Shown one piece after another: positions 9,763 to 18,491 of a DNA stretch of 64,000 nt. Origin of the DNA: Lachnospiraceae bacterium (GTDB taxonomy: Bacteria > Bacillota > Clostridia > Lachnospirales > Lachnospiraceae); NCBI GenBank assembly GCA_022510565.1, contig JAFLTE010000005.1:113949-177948 (forward strand), given 5' to 3'. The position numbers were made by a program, and so were the translations under genes. The notes below the pieces were generated by a model, which had not been told where the DNA came from, did not search any database, and saw nothing but the letters and a program-made list of their open reading frames with translations. Within the stretch, counting starts at the first letter, position 1, and every line of letters starts with the position of its first letter.

Positions 9763-10884
9763 ATGTATCAGGTTAAAATTACACAAAAAGACGAGGGACA
9801 GCGGTTTGATAAGTACCTTCACAGGATTTTGCCTAAGGCCGGAAGCGGTTTTATCTATAAGATGCTTCGCAAAAAGAATATTACCCTGAACGACAAGAAA
9901 GCCGACGGAAGTGAGCGTATTGCCGAGGGTGACAGCGTGACTGTTTATTTCTCGGACGAAACGCTGGCGAAGTTCATGGGTCGAAAAGTTACCGGTAGTA
10001 GGCATGGAGAAGACAAAACGGCGCGTATGGATCAAGAGAACAGCGTGGGTGCACATACAACAGATTATGTGTTTGCCTATAAGGTACTTCAGGGCATACG
10101 TATTCTATATGAAAATGAACACCTTCTTATAGCCGATAAACCGGCGGGTGTTTTGTCTCAAAAGGCGGAACGGACGGACGTTTCCCTGAATGAATGGTTG
10201 ATTGGTTATCTGCTGCAAAGCGGTGGTGTGACAGAGGATGACCTGACGTTATATAAACCCTCTGTATGTAATCGCCTAGACCGCAATACGAGCGGGATTG
10301 TCCTGTGCTCTAAAACACTCAAAGGAGCACAGATATTGGGTGATTTATTGAAAAATAGAACCCTTCATAAATATTATCGTCTGTATGTCAAGGGAACTGT
10401 TAAAGGCGAGCAGATGATTGAAGGGTATCTGACGAAAGATAAGGTACTCAATATAGTTCATATTGAACCTATAAATACCGGTAACTCTGCAGAAATGCAT
10501 GAGACTGCACAAAAGCAAACGTATGCGGAACATAAGGAAATAAAGAGTCTTGAAGAAATCAGGCGCTCATATATAAAGACCGGATATAGACCCGTCAGTA
10601 TAGAGAACGACAAAACCCTGCTGGAGGTGGAGCTTTATACCGGAAAGACTCACCAGATTAGGGCGCATCTGGCAAGTATCGGACATCCTCTCTTAGGAGA
10701 TCCGAAATACGGCGATAAGGCATGGAATGAAGAGTATCGGAAGAAATGTAATGTCAGAGCGCAGCTTTTGCACGCCTATAAAGTGGTATTTCCGCAATTG
10801 GAAGAACCTTTTGAGGATATCAGCGGCAGAACTTTTATCTCTGAGCTTCCGGAAATCTTCCACAGTGTCTCTGACATGAAATGA
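9763..10884 (+). CDS. RluA-family 23S rRNA pseudouridine synthase
   Basis: Pseudouridine synthase of 373 residues with an N-terminal S4 domain (FDKYLHRILPKAGSGFIYKMLRKKNI) and the catalytic aspartate in NRLDRNTSGIVLCSK. The motif LYTGKTHQIRAHLASIGHPLLGDPKYG is typical of RluC/RluD. Between the two catalytic halves there is an insertion (around residues 235-275, rich in charged residues) which makes the protein longer than the usual about 300-residue RluD; the second RluA-type gene of the window (54174-55088) lacks it. The rRNA target is not predictable. Confidence 0.85.
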   Translation: MYQVKITQKDEGQRFDKYLHRILPKAGSGFIYKMLRKKNITLNDKKADGSERIAEGDSVTVYFSDETLAKFMGRKVTGSRHGEDKTARMDQENSVGAHTTDYVFAYKVLQGIRILYENEHLLIADKPAGVLSQKAERTDVSLNEWLIGYLLQSGGVTEDDLTLYKPSVCNRLDRNTSGIVLCSKTLKGAQILGDLLKNRTLHKYYRLYVKGTVKGEQMIEGYLTKDKVLNIVHIEPINTGNSAEMHETAQKQTYAEHKEIKSLEEIRRSYIKTGYRPVSIENDKTLLEVELYTGKTHQIRAHLASIGHPLLGDPKYGDKAWNEEYRKKCNVRAQLLHAYKVVFPQLEEPFEDISGRTFISELPEIFHSVSDMK

Positions 10885-10967
10885 TACTGTAGAAAAAAGC
10901 AGTTTAGACAGAGGTCCTCATGAGTAGAGTACGTCGTTGAATTATTAGGCATAAGAAGGAAATCAAC

Positions 10968-11504
10968 ATGGCAACATGGAACTCCCGCGGATTGCGCGGT
11001 TCAACTTTAGAAGATTTAATTAACCGAACCAACGAGAAGTATCGGGAAAACGGATTGGCACTTATTCAGAAGGTACCTACACCCATTACACCGATTAATA
11101 TTGACAAGGAGAGCAGGCATATTACGCTTGCATATTTCGATCAAAAAAGTACAGTGGATTATATCGGTGTGGTGCAGGGGATTCCGGTCTGCTTCGATGC
11201 CAAGGAATGTGCGGTGGACACTTTTTCCTTACAGAATATCCATGAGCATCAGGTGGAATTTATGGGGCAGTTCGAGAAGCAGAAGGGTATTGCCTTTTTC
11301 CTGATTTATTATTCACACAAGGATATTTTTTATTATTTGCCATATGAAATGCTGCGTTTCTTCTGGGATAGGGCGAAAGAAGGCGGCAGAAAAAGTTTCC
11401 GTTATGAAGAACTGAATCCGGAGTATATTTTACCGAAGAAACACGGAATTCTGGTTCCCTATCTGGATATGCTTCAGAAAGATTTGGATGACAGGGTTGA
11501 GTAG
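10968..11504 (+). CDS. recU: Holliday junction resolvase RecU
   Basis: Structure-specific nuclease that resolves four-way junctions in recombination and repair, the Firmicute counterpart of RuvC. The 178-residue protein shows the family's catalytic pattern: STVDYIGVVQG (Asp), CFDAKEC (Asp-x-Lys/Glu site) and the conserved FSLQNIHEHQVEFM stretch. AAGAAGG precedes the ATG. RecU is often paired with a penicillin-binding protein gene; here it stands alone before the his operon. N-terminal NSRGLRGSTLEDLIN matches the family start. Confidence 0.85.
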   Translation: MATWNSRGLRGSTLEDLINRTNEKYRENGLALIQKVPTPITPINIDKESRHITLAYFDQKSTVDYIGVVQGIPVCFDAKECAVDTFSLQNIHEHQVEFMGQFEKQKGIAFFLIYYSHKDIFYYLPYEMLRFFWDRAKEGGRKSFRYEELNPEYILPKKHGILVPYLDMLQKDLDDRVE

Positions 11505-11564
11505 AAAGTTGAAAATAGTACTGCCTGTAAGAAAAGACTATGCAGTGATTATAAATAAAATTGA

Positions 11565-11593
11565 TTGACAAACACGTGTAAGTGCGTTATATT
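11565..11593 (+). promoter_or_regulatory. Sigma-A promoter of the his operon
   Basis: TTGACA (11565-11570), a 17-base spacer, and TATATT (11588-11593), about 70 bases before hisZ. A perfect 12-base palindrome CACTTTAAAGTG sits at 11631-11642 in the leader and could be an operator or just chance. The leader is too short for a T-box. Confidence 0.75.
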
Positions 11594-11663
11594 ATAAAAA
11601 GTTTAATTTGATAACAAAGTAGTGAATTAGCACTTTAAAGTGGTAAAGCGAAAGGAATCTGAC

Positions 11664-12773
11664 ATGAGCAGAAAACTGGTACATACGCCGGAGGGTGTTC
11701 GGGATATCTACGGCGACGAGAAGGCAAAAAAGACTATTGTTGAAGGTCTTTTGCATGAAATTATAGAAGGCTACGGCTATCGGGACATTCAGACACCGAC
11801 GTTTGAGTTTTTTGATGTGTTTTCTAAAGAAGTAGGTACGACACCCTCTAAGGAGCTGTATAAATTCTTCGACAAAGAAGGAAATACGCTGGTACTGCGT
11901 CCGGATTTCACGCCATCGATTGCCAGATGTGCGGCCAAATACTTTATGGACGAGGATGTGCCTATCCGTTTCTGCTATCAGGGAAATACATTTACCAATA
12001 CTTCGGAGCTGCAGGGGAAATTAAAGGAATCGACGCAGATGGGGGCAGAGTTAGTCGGCGATGCTTCTGTGCAGGCGGACGCAGAGATGATTGCCATGAC
12101 GATTGAAGCGTTGTGTCATGCGGGACTGTCAGACTTTCAAATCAGTGTAGGAAATTTGGAGTATTTCAAGGGAATCTGCGCTGAGGCAGGACTAGATGAG
12201 GAGACGGAACTGGAGCTGCGGGAATATATATCCGGCAAAAACTATTTTGGTGCGGAGGAACTTCTGGAACGTACGCATGTTGACGCTAAAGATAAAGAGC
12301 TTTTGCTTAAGGTAAGTGAGTTGTTCGGGAATGCAGCGATTTTTGAGGAAGCTAAGAAAGCAGCATCCAATGAGCGTTCCAGAAATGCGATTGTCCGCCT
12401 GGAAGAAGTGTATCAGGTGCTGTGTGACTACGGTGTGGAGAAATACGTTTCTTTTGACCTTGGTATGTTGAGTAAGTATAATTACTATACGGGCATTATT
12501 TTCAAGGGCTATACATACGGTGTCGGCGATGCCATCGTGAAGGGCGGGCGCTACGATAATCTGCTTGGGCGTTTCGGTAAGAATGCACCGGCTATCGGCT
12601 TTATGATTGTGGTGGATGACCTCCTGGCTGCAATGGGCAGACAGCATATTGCGATTGCGGACAATAACGATATCGAGAAAATTTATTATAATACAAGCAA
12701 TTTTACAGAAAAATTAGAAGAAGCGAAACAGCTTCGTGCAGCGGGAAAGAAAGTGGAATTGAGTCATGAGTGA
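11664..12773 (+). CDS. hisZ: ATP phosphoribosyltransferase regulatory subunit HisZ
   Basis: HisZ resembles histidyl-tRNA synthetase but does not charge tRNA; it forms a hetero-octamer with short HisG and confers histidine feedback control on the first step of histidine synthesis. The 369-residue protein has the class II synthetase-like core (TPEGVRDIYG; LRPDFTPSIARCAA; motif-2-like CYQGNTFTNTSELQGK) and GGRYDNLLGRFG near the end, but lacks the C-terminal anticodon-binding domain. The ATG at 11664 has AAAGGAA upstream; the frame is open to a GTG at 11640. Stop overlaps hisG by 8 bases. Confidence 0.9.
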   Translation: MSRKLVHTPEGVRDIYGDEKAKKTIVEGLLHEIIEGYGYRDIQTPTFEFFDVFSKEVGTTPSKELYKFFDKEGNTLVLRPDFTPSIARCAAKYFMDEDVPIRFCYQGNTFTNTSELQGKLKESTQMGAELVGDASVQADAEMIAMTIEALCHAGLSDFQISVGNLEYFKGICAEAGLDEETELELREYISGKNYFGAEELLERTHVDAKDKELLLKVSELFGNAAIFEEAKKAASNERSRNAIVRLEEVYQVLCDYGVEKYVSFDLGMLSKYNYYTGIIFKGYTYGVGDAIVKGGRYDNLLGRFGKNAPAIGFMIVVDDLLAAMGRQHIAIADNNDIEKIYYNTSNFTEKLEEAKQLRAAGKKVELSHE

Positions 12774-13410
12774 AGACAGATATTTAACATTTGCCCTCGG
12801 AAAAGGGCGTTTGGCCAATAAGACAATGGAGTTATTTGAGAAAATCGGCATCACCTGCGAGGAGATGAAGGATAAGGATTCCCGCAAGCTGATTTTTGTG
12901 AATGAGGAACTGAAACTGCGGTTTTTCCTTGCTAAGGGACCGGACGTGCCGACCTATGTGGAGTACGGTGCCGCGGACATCGGTGTGGTTGGCAAGGACA
13001 CAATCATGGAAGAAAACAGACGGGTCTATGAGGTGCTTGATTTGGGATACGGTAAGTGCAGAATGTGCGTTTGCGGTCCAAGGAGCGCGGAGGAGCTTTT
13101 AAAGCATCATGAGATGATTCGCGTGGCAAGCAAATATCCCAACATTGCCAAGGACTATTTTTATAATAAAAAGCATCAGACCGTGGACATTATCAAATTA
13201 AACGGTTCCGTGGAACTGGGACCTATTGTACAGCTCGCCGATGTGATAGTTGATATTGTGGAGACGGGCTCTACGCTTAGGGAGAACGGTCTGGAAGTGC
13301 TGGAGGAAATCTGTCCGCTGTCGGCGCGAATGATTGTGAATCAGGTCAGTATGCAGATGGAGCCGGAGCGGATTAAAAAGCTGATTACCGATTTAAGGAG
13401 AGAACTATGA
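12766..13410 (+). CDS. hisG: ATP phosphoribosyltransferase, short form HisG
   Basis: Catalyses ATP + PRPP to phosphoribosyl-ATP, the first committed step of histidine synthesis. At 214 residues it is the short HisG without the C-terminal regulatory domain, which fits the presence of hisZ immediately upstream. Seen: FALGKGRLANKTMELFEKIG at the start, the EYGAADIGVVGKD segment and the PRPP-binding DIVETGSTLRENGL. Overlaps hisZ by 8 bases and hisD by 4 (ATGA). Confidence 0.95.
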   Translation: MSEDRYLTFALGKGRLANKTMELFEKIGITCEEMKDKDSRKLIFVNEELKLRFFLAKGPDVPTYVEYGAADIGVVGKDTIMEENRRVYEVLDLGYGKCRMCVCGPRSAEELLKHHEMIRVASKYPNIAKDYFYNKKHQTVDIIKLNGSVELGPIVQLADVIVDIVETGSTLRENGLEVLEEICPLSARMIVNQVSMQMEPERIKKLITDLRREL

Positions 13411-14702
13411 AAACAGTCAAATTAACTGCGGATACGCAGAAAGATTTGCTTGACAGCCTCTTAAAAAGAAGTCCCAATAACTACTCCGAATATGAGGATG
13501 TGGTTGCGGAAATTATAAAGAATGTAAGAGAAAAAGGCGATCAGGCAGTATTTGAGTATACTAAGAAATTCGATAAATGGGAGATTGGAACGGATACGAT
13601 TCGTGTGACGGAAGCCGAGATTGAAGATGCTTTCGGAAACATTGAGCAGGAGTTTGTGGAGGTTATTAAAAGAGCCGCGGCCAATATTGAAGATTTTCAC
13701 CGGAAGCAGCTTCGCAACAGTTGGATTGACACGAAGCCCGACGGCAGTATTTTGGGACAACGAATCCTGCCTGTTGCGATTTCCGGAGTTTATGTTCCCG
13801 GCGGAAAAGCGGCATATCCGAGCAGTCTGCTGATGAATGTGATTCCGGCGAAAGTGGCTGGTGTGGAGAAAGTGATTATGACTACCCCCGCAGGTGCGGA
13901 TGGTAAGGTGCCGGCAGGCACGTTAGTTGCGGCGAGAGTGGCGGGTGTGGACGAAATCTATAAAGTGGGCGGTGCACAGGCAATTGCTGCTATGGCATTT
14001 GGTACCGAGAGTATTCCGAAGGTGGATAAGATTACCGGTCCGGGCAATATCTTTGTTGCTCTTGCCAAGAAAGCCTGTTTCGGCTATGTGAGCATAGATT
14101 CCATCGCGGGACCCAGCGAAATTCTGGTAATTGCGGACGAGACGGCGAATCCCCGCTATGTGGCAGCGGACTTGCTCTCGCAGGCAGAGCACGATGAGCT
14201 TGCCAGCGCCATTCTGATTACTACCGATGAAAAGCTGGCGGAAGCAGTGAAGGAGCAAATTGAAGGATTTTTACAAGAATTGTCCAGAACGGAGATTATT
14301 CGGAAATCACTGGACAATTACGGTTACATACTGCTTGCGGATTCCATGGGGGACGCTGTAGAAGCAGCCAATGCCATTGCTTCGGAGCATTTGGAAATCC
14401 TTACAAAAGATCCTTATGCAATTATGACAAAGATTCGCAATGCGGGTGCGATTTTCCTTGGAGAGTATTCTTCGGAGCCTTTGGGTGATTACTATGCGGG
14501 GCCGAATCACATTCTGCCGACCAACGGTACGGCGAAGTTTTTCTCCCCGCTAGGCGTAGATGATTTTATAAAGAAGACAAGTATCATTTCTTACTCTAAG
14601 GAAGCGTTGGAGAAGGCACATAAGGACATTGAATTGTTTGCCGAGAAAGAAGGGCTTACGGCACACGCTAATTCGATTAAGGTACGGTTTCCGGAAGCGT
14701 AG
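13407..14702 (+). CDS. hisD: Histidinol dehydrogenase HisD
   Basis: Zinc enzyme that oxidises L-histidinol to L-histidine with two NAD+, the last two steps of the pathway. The 431-residue protein has family length and the signatures VYVPGGKAAYPSSLLMN, KVGGAQAIAAMAFG, KITGPGNIFVALAK, DSIAGPSEILVIAD, SQAEHDELASA and the terminal GPNHILPTNGTA, which hold the catalytic and zinc residues. Starts within the stop of hisG (ATGA), so the two are translationally coupled. Confidence 0.96.
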   Translation: MKTVKLTADTQKDLLDSLLKRSPNNYSEYEDVVAEIIKNVREKGDQAVFEYTKKFDKWEIGTDTIRVTEAEIEDAFGNIEQEFVEVIKRAAANIEDFHRKQLRNSWIDTKPDGSILGQRILPVAISGVYVPGGKAAYPSSLLMNVIPAKVAGVEKVIMTTPAGADGKVPAGTLVAARVAGVDEIYKVGGAQAIAAMAFGTESIPKVDKITGPGNIFVALAKKACFGYVSIDSIAGPSEILVIADETANPRYVAADLLSQAEHDELASAILITTDEKLAEAVKEQIEGFLQELSRTEIIRKSLDNYGYILLADSMGDAVEAANAIASEHLEILTKDPYAIMTKIRNAGAIFLGEYSSEPLGDYYAGPNHILPTNGTAKFFSPLGVDDFIKKTSIISYSKEALEKAHKDIELFAEKEGLTAHANSIKVRFPEA

Positions 14703-14790
14703 ATAGGATAGTAAAGTGAATTAATAAACATCCAAAGCTGCAGGCATACAAAACAGACAACATGAAAATGTTGTCGGAAAGAAGGTAAAT

Positions 14791-15378
14791 ATGGCGAGAA
14801 CAGCAAATATTACCCGTAAAACGAAAGAAACGGACATCAATCTGTCACTTACAATCGACGGAACGGGTGTAAGCGAAGTAAATACGGGAATCGGGTTTTT
14901 CAATCATATGCTGGAGGGATTTTCCAAGCACGGATTTTTTGACTTGACTATTTCAGTCAATGGGGACTTAGAGGTGGATGGACACCACACGGTAGAAGAT
15001 ACCGGTATTGTACTTGGTACGGCGATTAAAGAGGCGCTCGGAGACAAAGACGGAATGAAACGTTACGGCTCCTTCATATTGCCTATGGATGATGCACTTT
15101 GCCTGTGCGCCGTAGATTTGTGCGGAAGACCGTATTTTGTCTTTGATTGTGAATTTCCTGTAGAACAGGTGGGCGGCTTGGATACGGAGCTTGTTAAGGA
15201 ATTTTTCTATGCGGTATGCTACAGTGCGGGTATGAATCTGCACATCAAGATGCTGCATGGCAGCAACGCGCATCACATGATTGAAGCGATGTTTAAGGCA
15301 TTTGCTAAGGCGCTTGACGAGGCGGTTTCCTATGACGAGAGAATCAAAGGTGTACTCAGCACAAAAGGCGCGCTTTAA
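14791..15378 (+). CDS. hisB: Imidazoleglycerol-phosphate dehydratase HisB
   Basis: Dehydrates imidazole glycerol phosphate to imidazole acetol phosphate. The 195-residue, single-function form (no histidinol phosphatase domain) shows the metal-binding motifs HMLEGFSKHG, DGHHTVEDTGI, and SNAHHMIEAMFKAFA. GAAGGTAAAT precedes the ATG. Spaced 88 bases from hisD with no terminator in the gap, so probably in the same operon. Confidence 0.95.
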   Translation: MARTANITRKTKETDINLSLTIDGTGVSEVNTGIGFFNHMLEGFSKHGFFDLTISVNGDLEVDGHHTVEDTGIVLGTAIKEALGDKDGMKRYGSFILPMDDALCLCAVDLCGRPYFVFDCEFPVEQVGGLDTELVKEFFYAVCYSAGMNLHIKMLHGSNAHHMIEAMFKAFAKALDEAVSYDERIKGVLSTKGAL

Positions 15379-15401
15379 CAAAAGAAACAGTTAGGAAAGG
15401 T

Positions 15402-16697
15402 ATGACCGGAACTATGAGCTATAAGAAATTTATGCCATGTATTTATCTGTATAAAGGCAATGCGGTTAAAGGGTTTTCGGATAAGACAATCGTCGATACG
15501 AATCCGGCGGCGCTTGGCAAGTTTTACAGCGATAATAATGCGGATGAACTGATTGTGTACGATATGTCCGACGGTGATGCAGAACATGAGGAAGCGCTGG
15601 ATATCATTAAGGCAATCTGCAGTGATGCGGAGATTCCGGTGATTGGTGCGGGTAATGTGAAGCGCATGGAAGATGTCAAGAAACTTCTCTATGCCGGCTG
15701 TAAGAAAGCGGCACTCAATTACTCCAGGACGGATAATATTGCCATTACGGAAGAGGTATCCAAGAAGTTCGGTAGGGATAAAATTGTAGCGTGTATTGCA
15801 CAGGCTGAGGAGATTACCTACAATGAAGAACTTCTTGAGGAGTATGTGTGCGAGATTATTCTGGTACAGGAGAAGGAGCTTAAAGCTGCTATCAGTGCAT
15901 CTAAATTCCCGATGATTGCCTCCGTGCCGGAGGTGTCTCTGGATAAAATACTGGAGTTTTTGTCCAATGATAACATCTGCGGTATTTCGGGATATGCCAT
16001 CAACGAGAACGCGAGAGAACTTTTGGCAATCAAATCCCTGTGTCAAAACAACGGAATTGCGGTGAATACGTTCGAGCCTGCGATCAGGTGGGAAGAATTT
16101 AAACTAAATTCCGACGGACACGTGACTGTAGTAGTACAAGATTACAAGACCGACGAGGTTCTCATGGTGGCTTACATGAACGAGGAAGCCTACAATATGA
16201 CCTTGAAAACGGGTAAAATGACATACTACAGCAGAAGTCGTAATGAGTTGTGGATAAAGGGCGAAACAAGCGGACACTATCAGTATGTGAAATCACTGAC
16301 GGCGGACTGTGATAAAGACACTATTCTGGCGAAGGTTTCCCAGATTGGAGCGGCATGTCATACGGGCTCTCATTCCTGCTTTTTCAATGAAATTATGGCT
16401 AAAGAGTACGAAGAATCGAATCCGCTTAAAGTGTTTGAGCAAGTTTTCGATGTAATCAAGGACAGAAAAGTGCATCCGAAGGAGGGCTCCTACACGAATT
16501 ATCTGTTTGACAAGGGTGTTGACAAGATTTTGAAAAAGCTCGGAGAAGAGGCGACAGAAATTGTGATTGCCGCCAAGAATCCCAATGCCAATGAGGTCAA
16601 ATACGAAATTTCCGATTTCCTGTACCATATGATGGTGCTTATGGTCGAGAAAAATGTGACGTGGGAGGAAATTACCACGGAGTTGGCGAAGAGATAA
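15402..16697 (+). CDS. hisIE: HisIE with an N-terminal degenerate HisF-like domain
   Basis: Bifunctional phosphoribosyl-AMP cyclohydrolase/phosphoribosyl-ATP pyrophosphatase, steps 2 and 3 of the pathway. Residues about 225-335 are HisI (VVVQDYKTDEVLMVAYMN, SRSRNELWIKGETSGH, zinc cysteines in DCDKDT and ACHTGSHSCFF); 345-431 are HisE (KKLGEEATEIVIAAKN, SDFLYHMMVLM). The first about 220 residues are a HisF/HisA-like half-conserved barrel (MPCIYLYKGNAVKGF, GAGNVKRMEDVKKLL, GISGYAINENARELL). The two catalytic aspartates of HisF align with Tyr15 and about Ala133, so this domain should be inactive as cyclase. Such extended HisIE proteins occur in Lachnospiraceae; the extra domain may be structural or channel substrate (inference). 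Confidence 0.88.
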   Translation: MTGTMSYKKFMPCIYLYKGNAVKGFSDKTIVDTNPAALGKFYSDNNADELIVYDMSDGDAEHEEALDIIKAICSDAEIPVIGAGNVKRMEDVKKLLYAGCKKAALNYSRTDNIAITEEVSKKFGRDKIVACIAQAEEITYNEELLEEYVCEIILVQEKELKAAISASKFPMIASVPEVSLDKILEFLSNDNICGISGYAINENARELLAIKSLCQNNGIAVNTFEPAIRWEEFKLNSDGHVTVVVQDYKTDEVLMVAYMNEEAYNMTLKTGKMTYYSRSRNELWIKGETSGHYQYVKSLTADCDKDTILAKVSQIGAACHTGSHSCFFNEIMAKEYEESNPLKVFEQVFDVIKDRKVHPKEGSYTNYLFDKGVDKILKKLGEEATEIVIAAKNPNANEVKYEISDFLYHMMVLMVEKNVTWEEITTELAKR

Positions 16698-16710
16698 TCT
16701 TTATAAATAC

Positions 16711-16737
16711 AGGGCAGGCTTTCGGGCCTGCCTATTG
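16711..16737 (+). terminator. Terminator-like hairpin after the his operon
   Basis: GGCAGGC and GCCTGCC form a 7-bp GC-rich stem around TTTCGG, 14 bases after the hisIE stop. The following sequence TATTGT is a poor U tract, so termination may be partial. Confidence 0.55.
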
Positions 16738-16780
16738 TAAACATATTAATATAAGACAGTGTATTGACGGAGAAAGATTT

Positions 16781-17119
16781 ATGGATAAGAGTATTGAACA
16801 ATATATTCAAAAGCATAAAATTAATGCCAATGCTCTTATTTTTCGTGATTGGGAATCATTCTTGCATATCCTTTATCAAAATAATGGTCGTGTAGAAATG
16901 ATTATATGGTATGAATATTGCAGGATAAATGAGCAGCAGATTGGAATGGGTGGATATATAGATATTGAAAACAACGGTTTTATGTGGGCTGAAACACAAC
17001 TTTTTGAATCCGGTTTGCATGAAAAACCTATAAATGAGATATTGGAATATATATCGAAAATGAGAAAAGAATACTCAGATTACGCTTTGTATCCGGAATT
17101 TTATTTACATCAAACATAA
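16781..17119 (+). CDS. Small soluble protein, unknown function
   Basis: A 112-residue acidic protein without membrane segments. It is rich in aromatic residues (FRDWESFLHILYQ, MIIWYEYCRI, GFMWAETQLFE, LYPEFYLHQT) and could be an immunity-type or small regulatory protein; I do not recognise a family. GGAGAAAG stands before the ATG at 16781. The frame is open further upstream to 16661 across the terminator, but that start has no support. It begins the accessory stretch after the his operon and is followed by a promoter of its own neighbour. Confidence 0.6.
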   Translation: MDKSIEQYIQKHKINANALIFRDWESFLHILYQNNGRVEMIIWYEYCRINEQQIGMGGYIDIENNGFMWAETQLFESGLHEKPINEILEYISKMRKEYSDYALYPEFYLHQT

Positions 17120-17131
17120 AATCCTTTACGA

Positions 17132-17161
17132 TTGACAGCGCTGCTTTTTCTATACTATACT
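17132..17161 (+). promoter_or_regulatory. Promoter of the GH10 xylanase gene
   Basis: TTGACA at 17132-17137, an 18-base spacer, TATACT at 17156-17161, 48 bases ahead of the xylanase ATG. An overlapping TATACT at 17151 would have only a 13-base spacer. Confidence 0.6.
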
Positions 17162-17208
17162 GTGGTTCGATTATAACTATAATAATTTCCAAAGAAAGAG
17201 GTATCAAT

Positions 17209-18473
17209 ATGACAAAGAATATTATTAAAACACTATCAGGTCTGTTGATCCTGACATTAATAGGCTGTTCAAGTGCAGGAAATGCCGATGAATCCGCTGC
17301 AGATGCAGGCTTGAATTCCGCAGAACAAATTGACTCGTCCGAATTTGATGATTTGGATTCCTCCAAAGAAGCTGACCAATCCTCAGAAAACGACCAATCC
17401 TCAGAAGACGATGCTTTGTCATCTCAGGAAGATCTCCTGAACGGTCTTTCTCTAAAGGATCTTTTTGCAGAGCACGGAATGAAGGTCGGTACATGTCTGA
17501 GTACTCAAATGATCGACAACTCCTCCACCAATCAGCTTATCCTGGAGCAGTTTAACAGCGTCACCATGGAGAACTCCATGAAACCTGATTATCTCTTTGA
17601 TCAAAAGAAAAGTCAAGAAGAAGACTATCTCGTTGTGGAGTTTAACAAGGATGCAATCAAGATGATGGACTGGGCAAAGGAAAACGGTTTCTCCATGCGG
17701 GGTCACACTCTGGTTTGGTACAGCCAGACTCCTGATTGGATCTTTCACGAGGGTTTTGATTCAAAGAACGAATTCGTGAACCGGGACGAAATGCTGAACC
17801 GCATGGAAAGCATGATGAAGCAGGTGTTTGAACAGTTAGATGAATTAGGATATCTGGATATCTTCTATGCCTATGACGTGGTAAATGAAGCCTTGATGGA
17901 AGACGGTTCCATACGGCAGAATCATTGGTCAGACATTATCGGCGACGATTACCTTTGGTATGCCTTTTACTATGCGGACAAATATGCTCCCGAAAGCATT
18001 GACCTGTACTACAACGATTACAATGAGCAGTTCAAGACACAGGCTATATTTGATTTCGTGAACACTCTTGTGGATGAGGACGGCAGCTATTTGATTGACG
18101 GCATTGGATTTCAGGCGCATCTTTACACCTCGGATAATCTGGATGGCTATTTTGATACCTTGGATAAATTAGGGGAGACCGGTTTGAAGATTCAGCTGAC
18201 TGAGTTGGATGTATGTCTTGGAAAATATCAAGCCCCTTGGCTGCGACGGATGAGAACCTTCAAGAACAAGGCCGTTTTTACTATGATCTGATCAACGGAT
18301 TGTTTGAGCGCGTGGATGCAGGTCTTGTCAAGATGGATGCACTGACCTTCTGGGGATTTTCCGACAGCCTGTCCTGGAGAAGGGAGTACAGTCCTATGCT
18401 TTACGATAAATCCACTCAACCCAAATATGCCTATTATGGTGCAATGCAGATGAAAGAACTGGCAGGATATTAA
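17209..18473 (+). pseudogene. GH10 endo-1,4-beta-xylanase lipoprotein, frameshifted
   Basis: A secreted family GH10 glycoside hydrolase that would hydrolyse xylan backbones outside the cell. Seen: a lipoprotein signal (lipobox LIGC), a Ser/Asp/Glu-rich linker with repeated DQSSEN/DQSSED, then the catalytic domain (NSVTMENSMKPDYLF, RGHTLVWYSQTPDWIF, acid/base Glu227 in DVVNEAL, nucleophile Glu332 in LTELDV). After GKYQAP the frame is lost in a run of four C at 18233-18236 and stops at 18291; adding one C restores the reading into the frame that ends at 18473 and carries the conserved end (LTFWGFSDSLSWR, PKYAYYGAMQ). Both catalytic residues lie before the shift, but the last barrel strands are missing. 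It is a recent inactivation or a sequencing error in a homopolymer. Confidence 0.85.
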
Positions 18474-18491
18474 ATACTGAAAACAGGTTAT

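Noticed and set aside
11505..11663. T-box or other riboswitch before hisZ
   Set aside because: The transcribed leader is only about 70 bases and has no specifier stem, T-box sequence or terminator.
15402..16050. Functional HisF or HisA in the N terminus of HisIE
   Set aside because: Both catalytic aspartates appear to be missing, so it is described as a degenerate domain.
16661..16780. N-terminal extension of the 112-residue unknown protein
   Set aside because: It would cross the hisIE end and the terminator hairpin; ATG 16781 has a good GGAGAAAG site.
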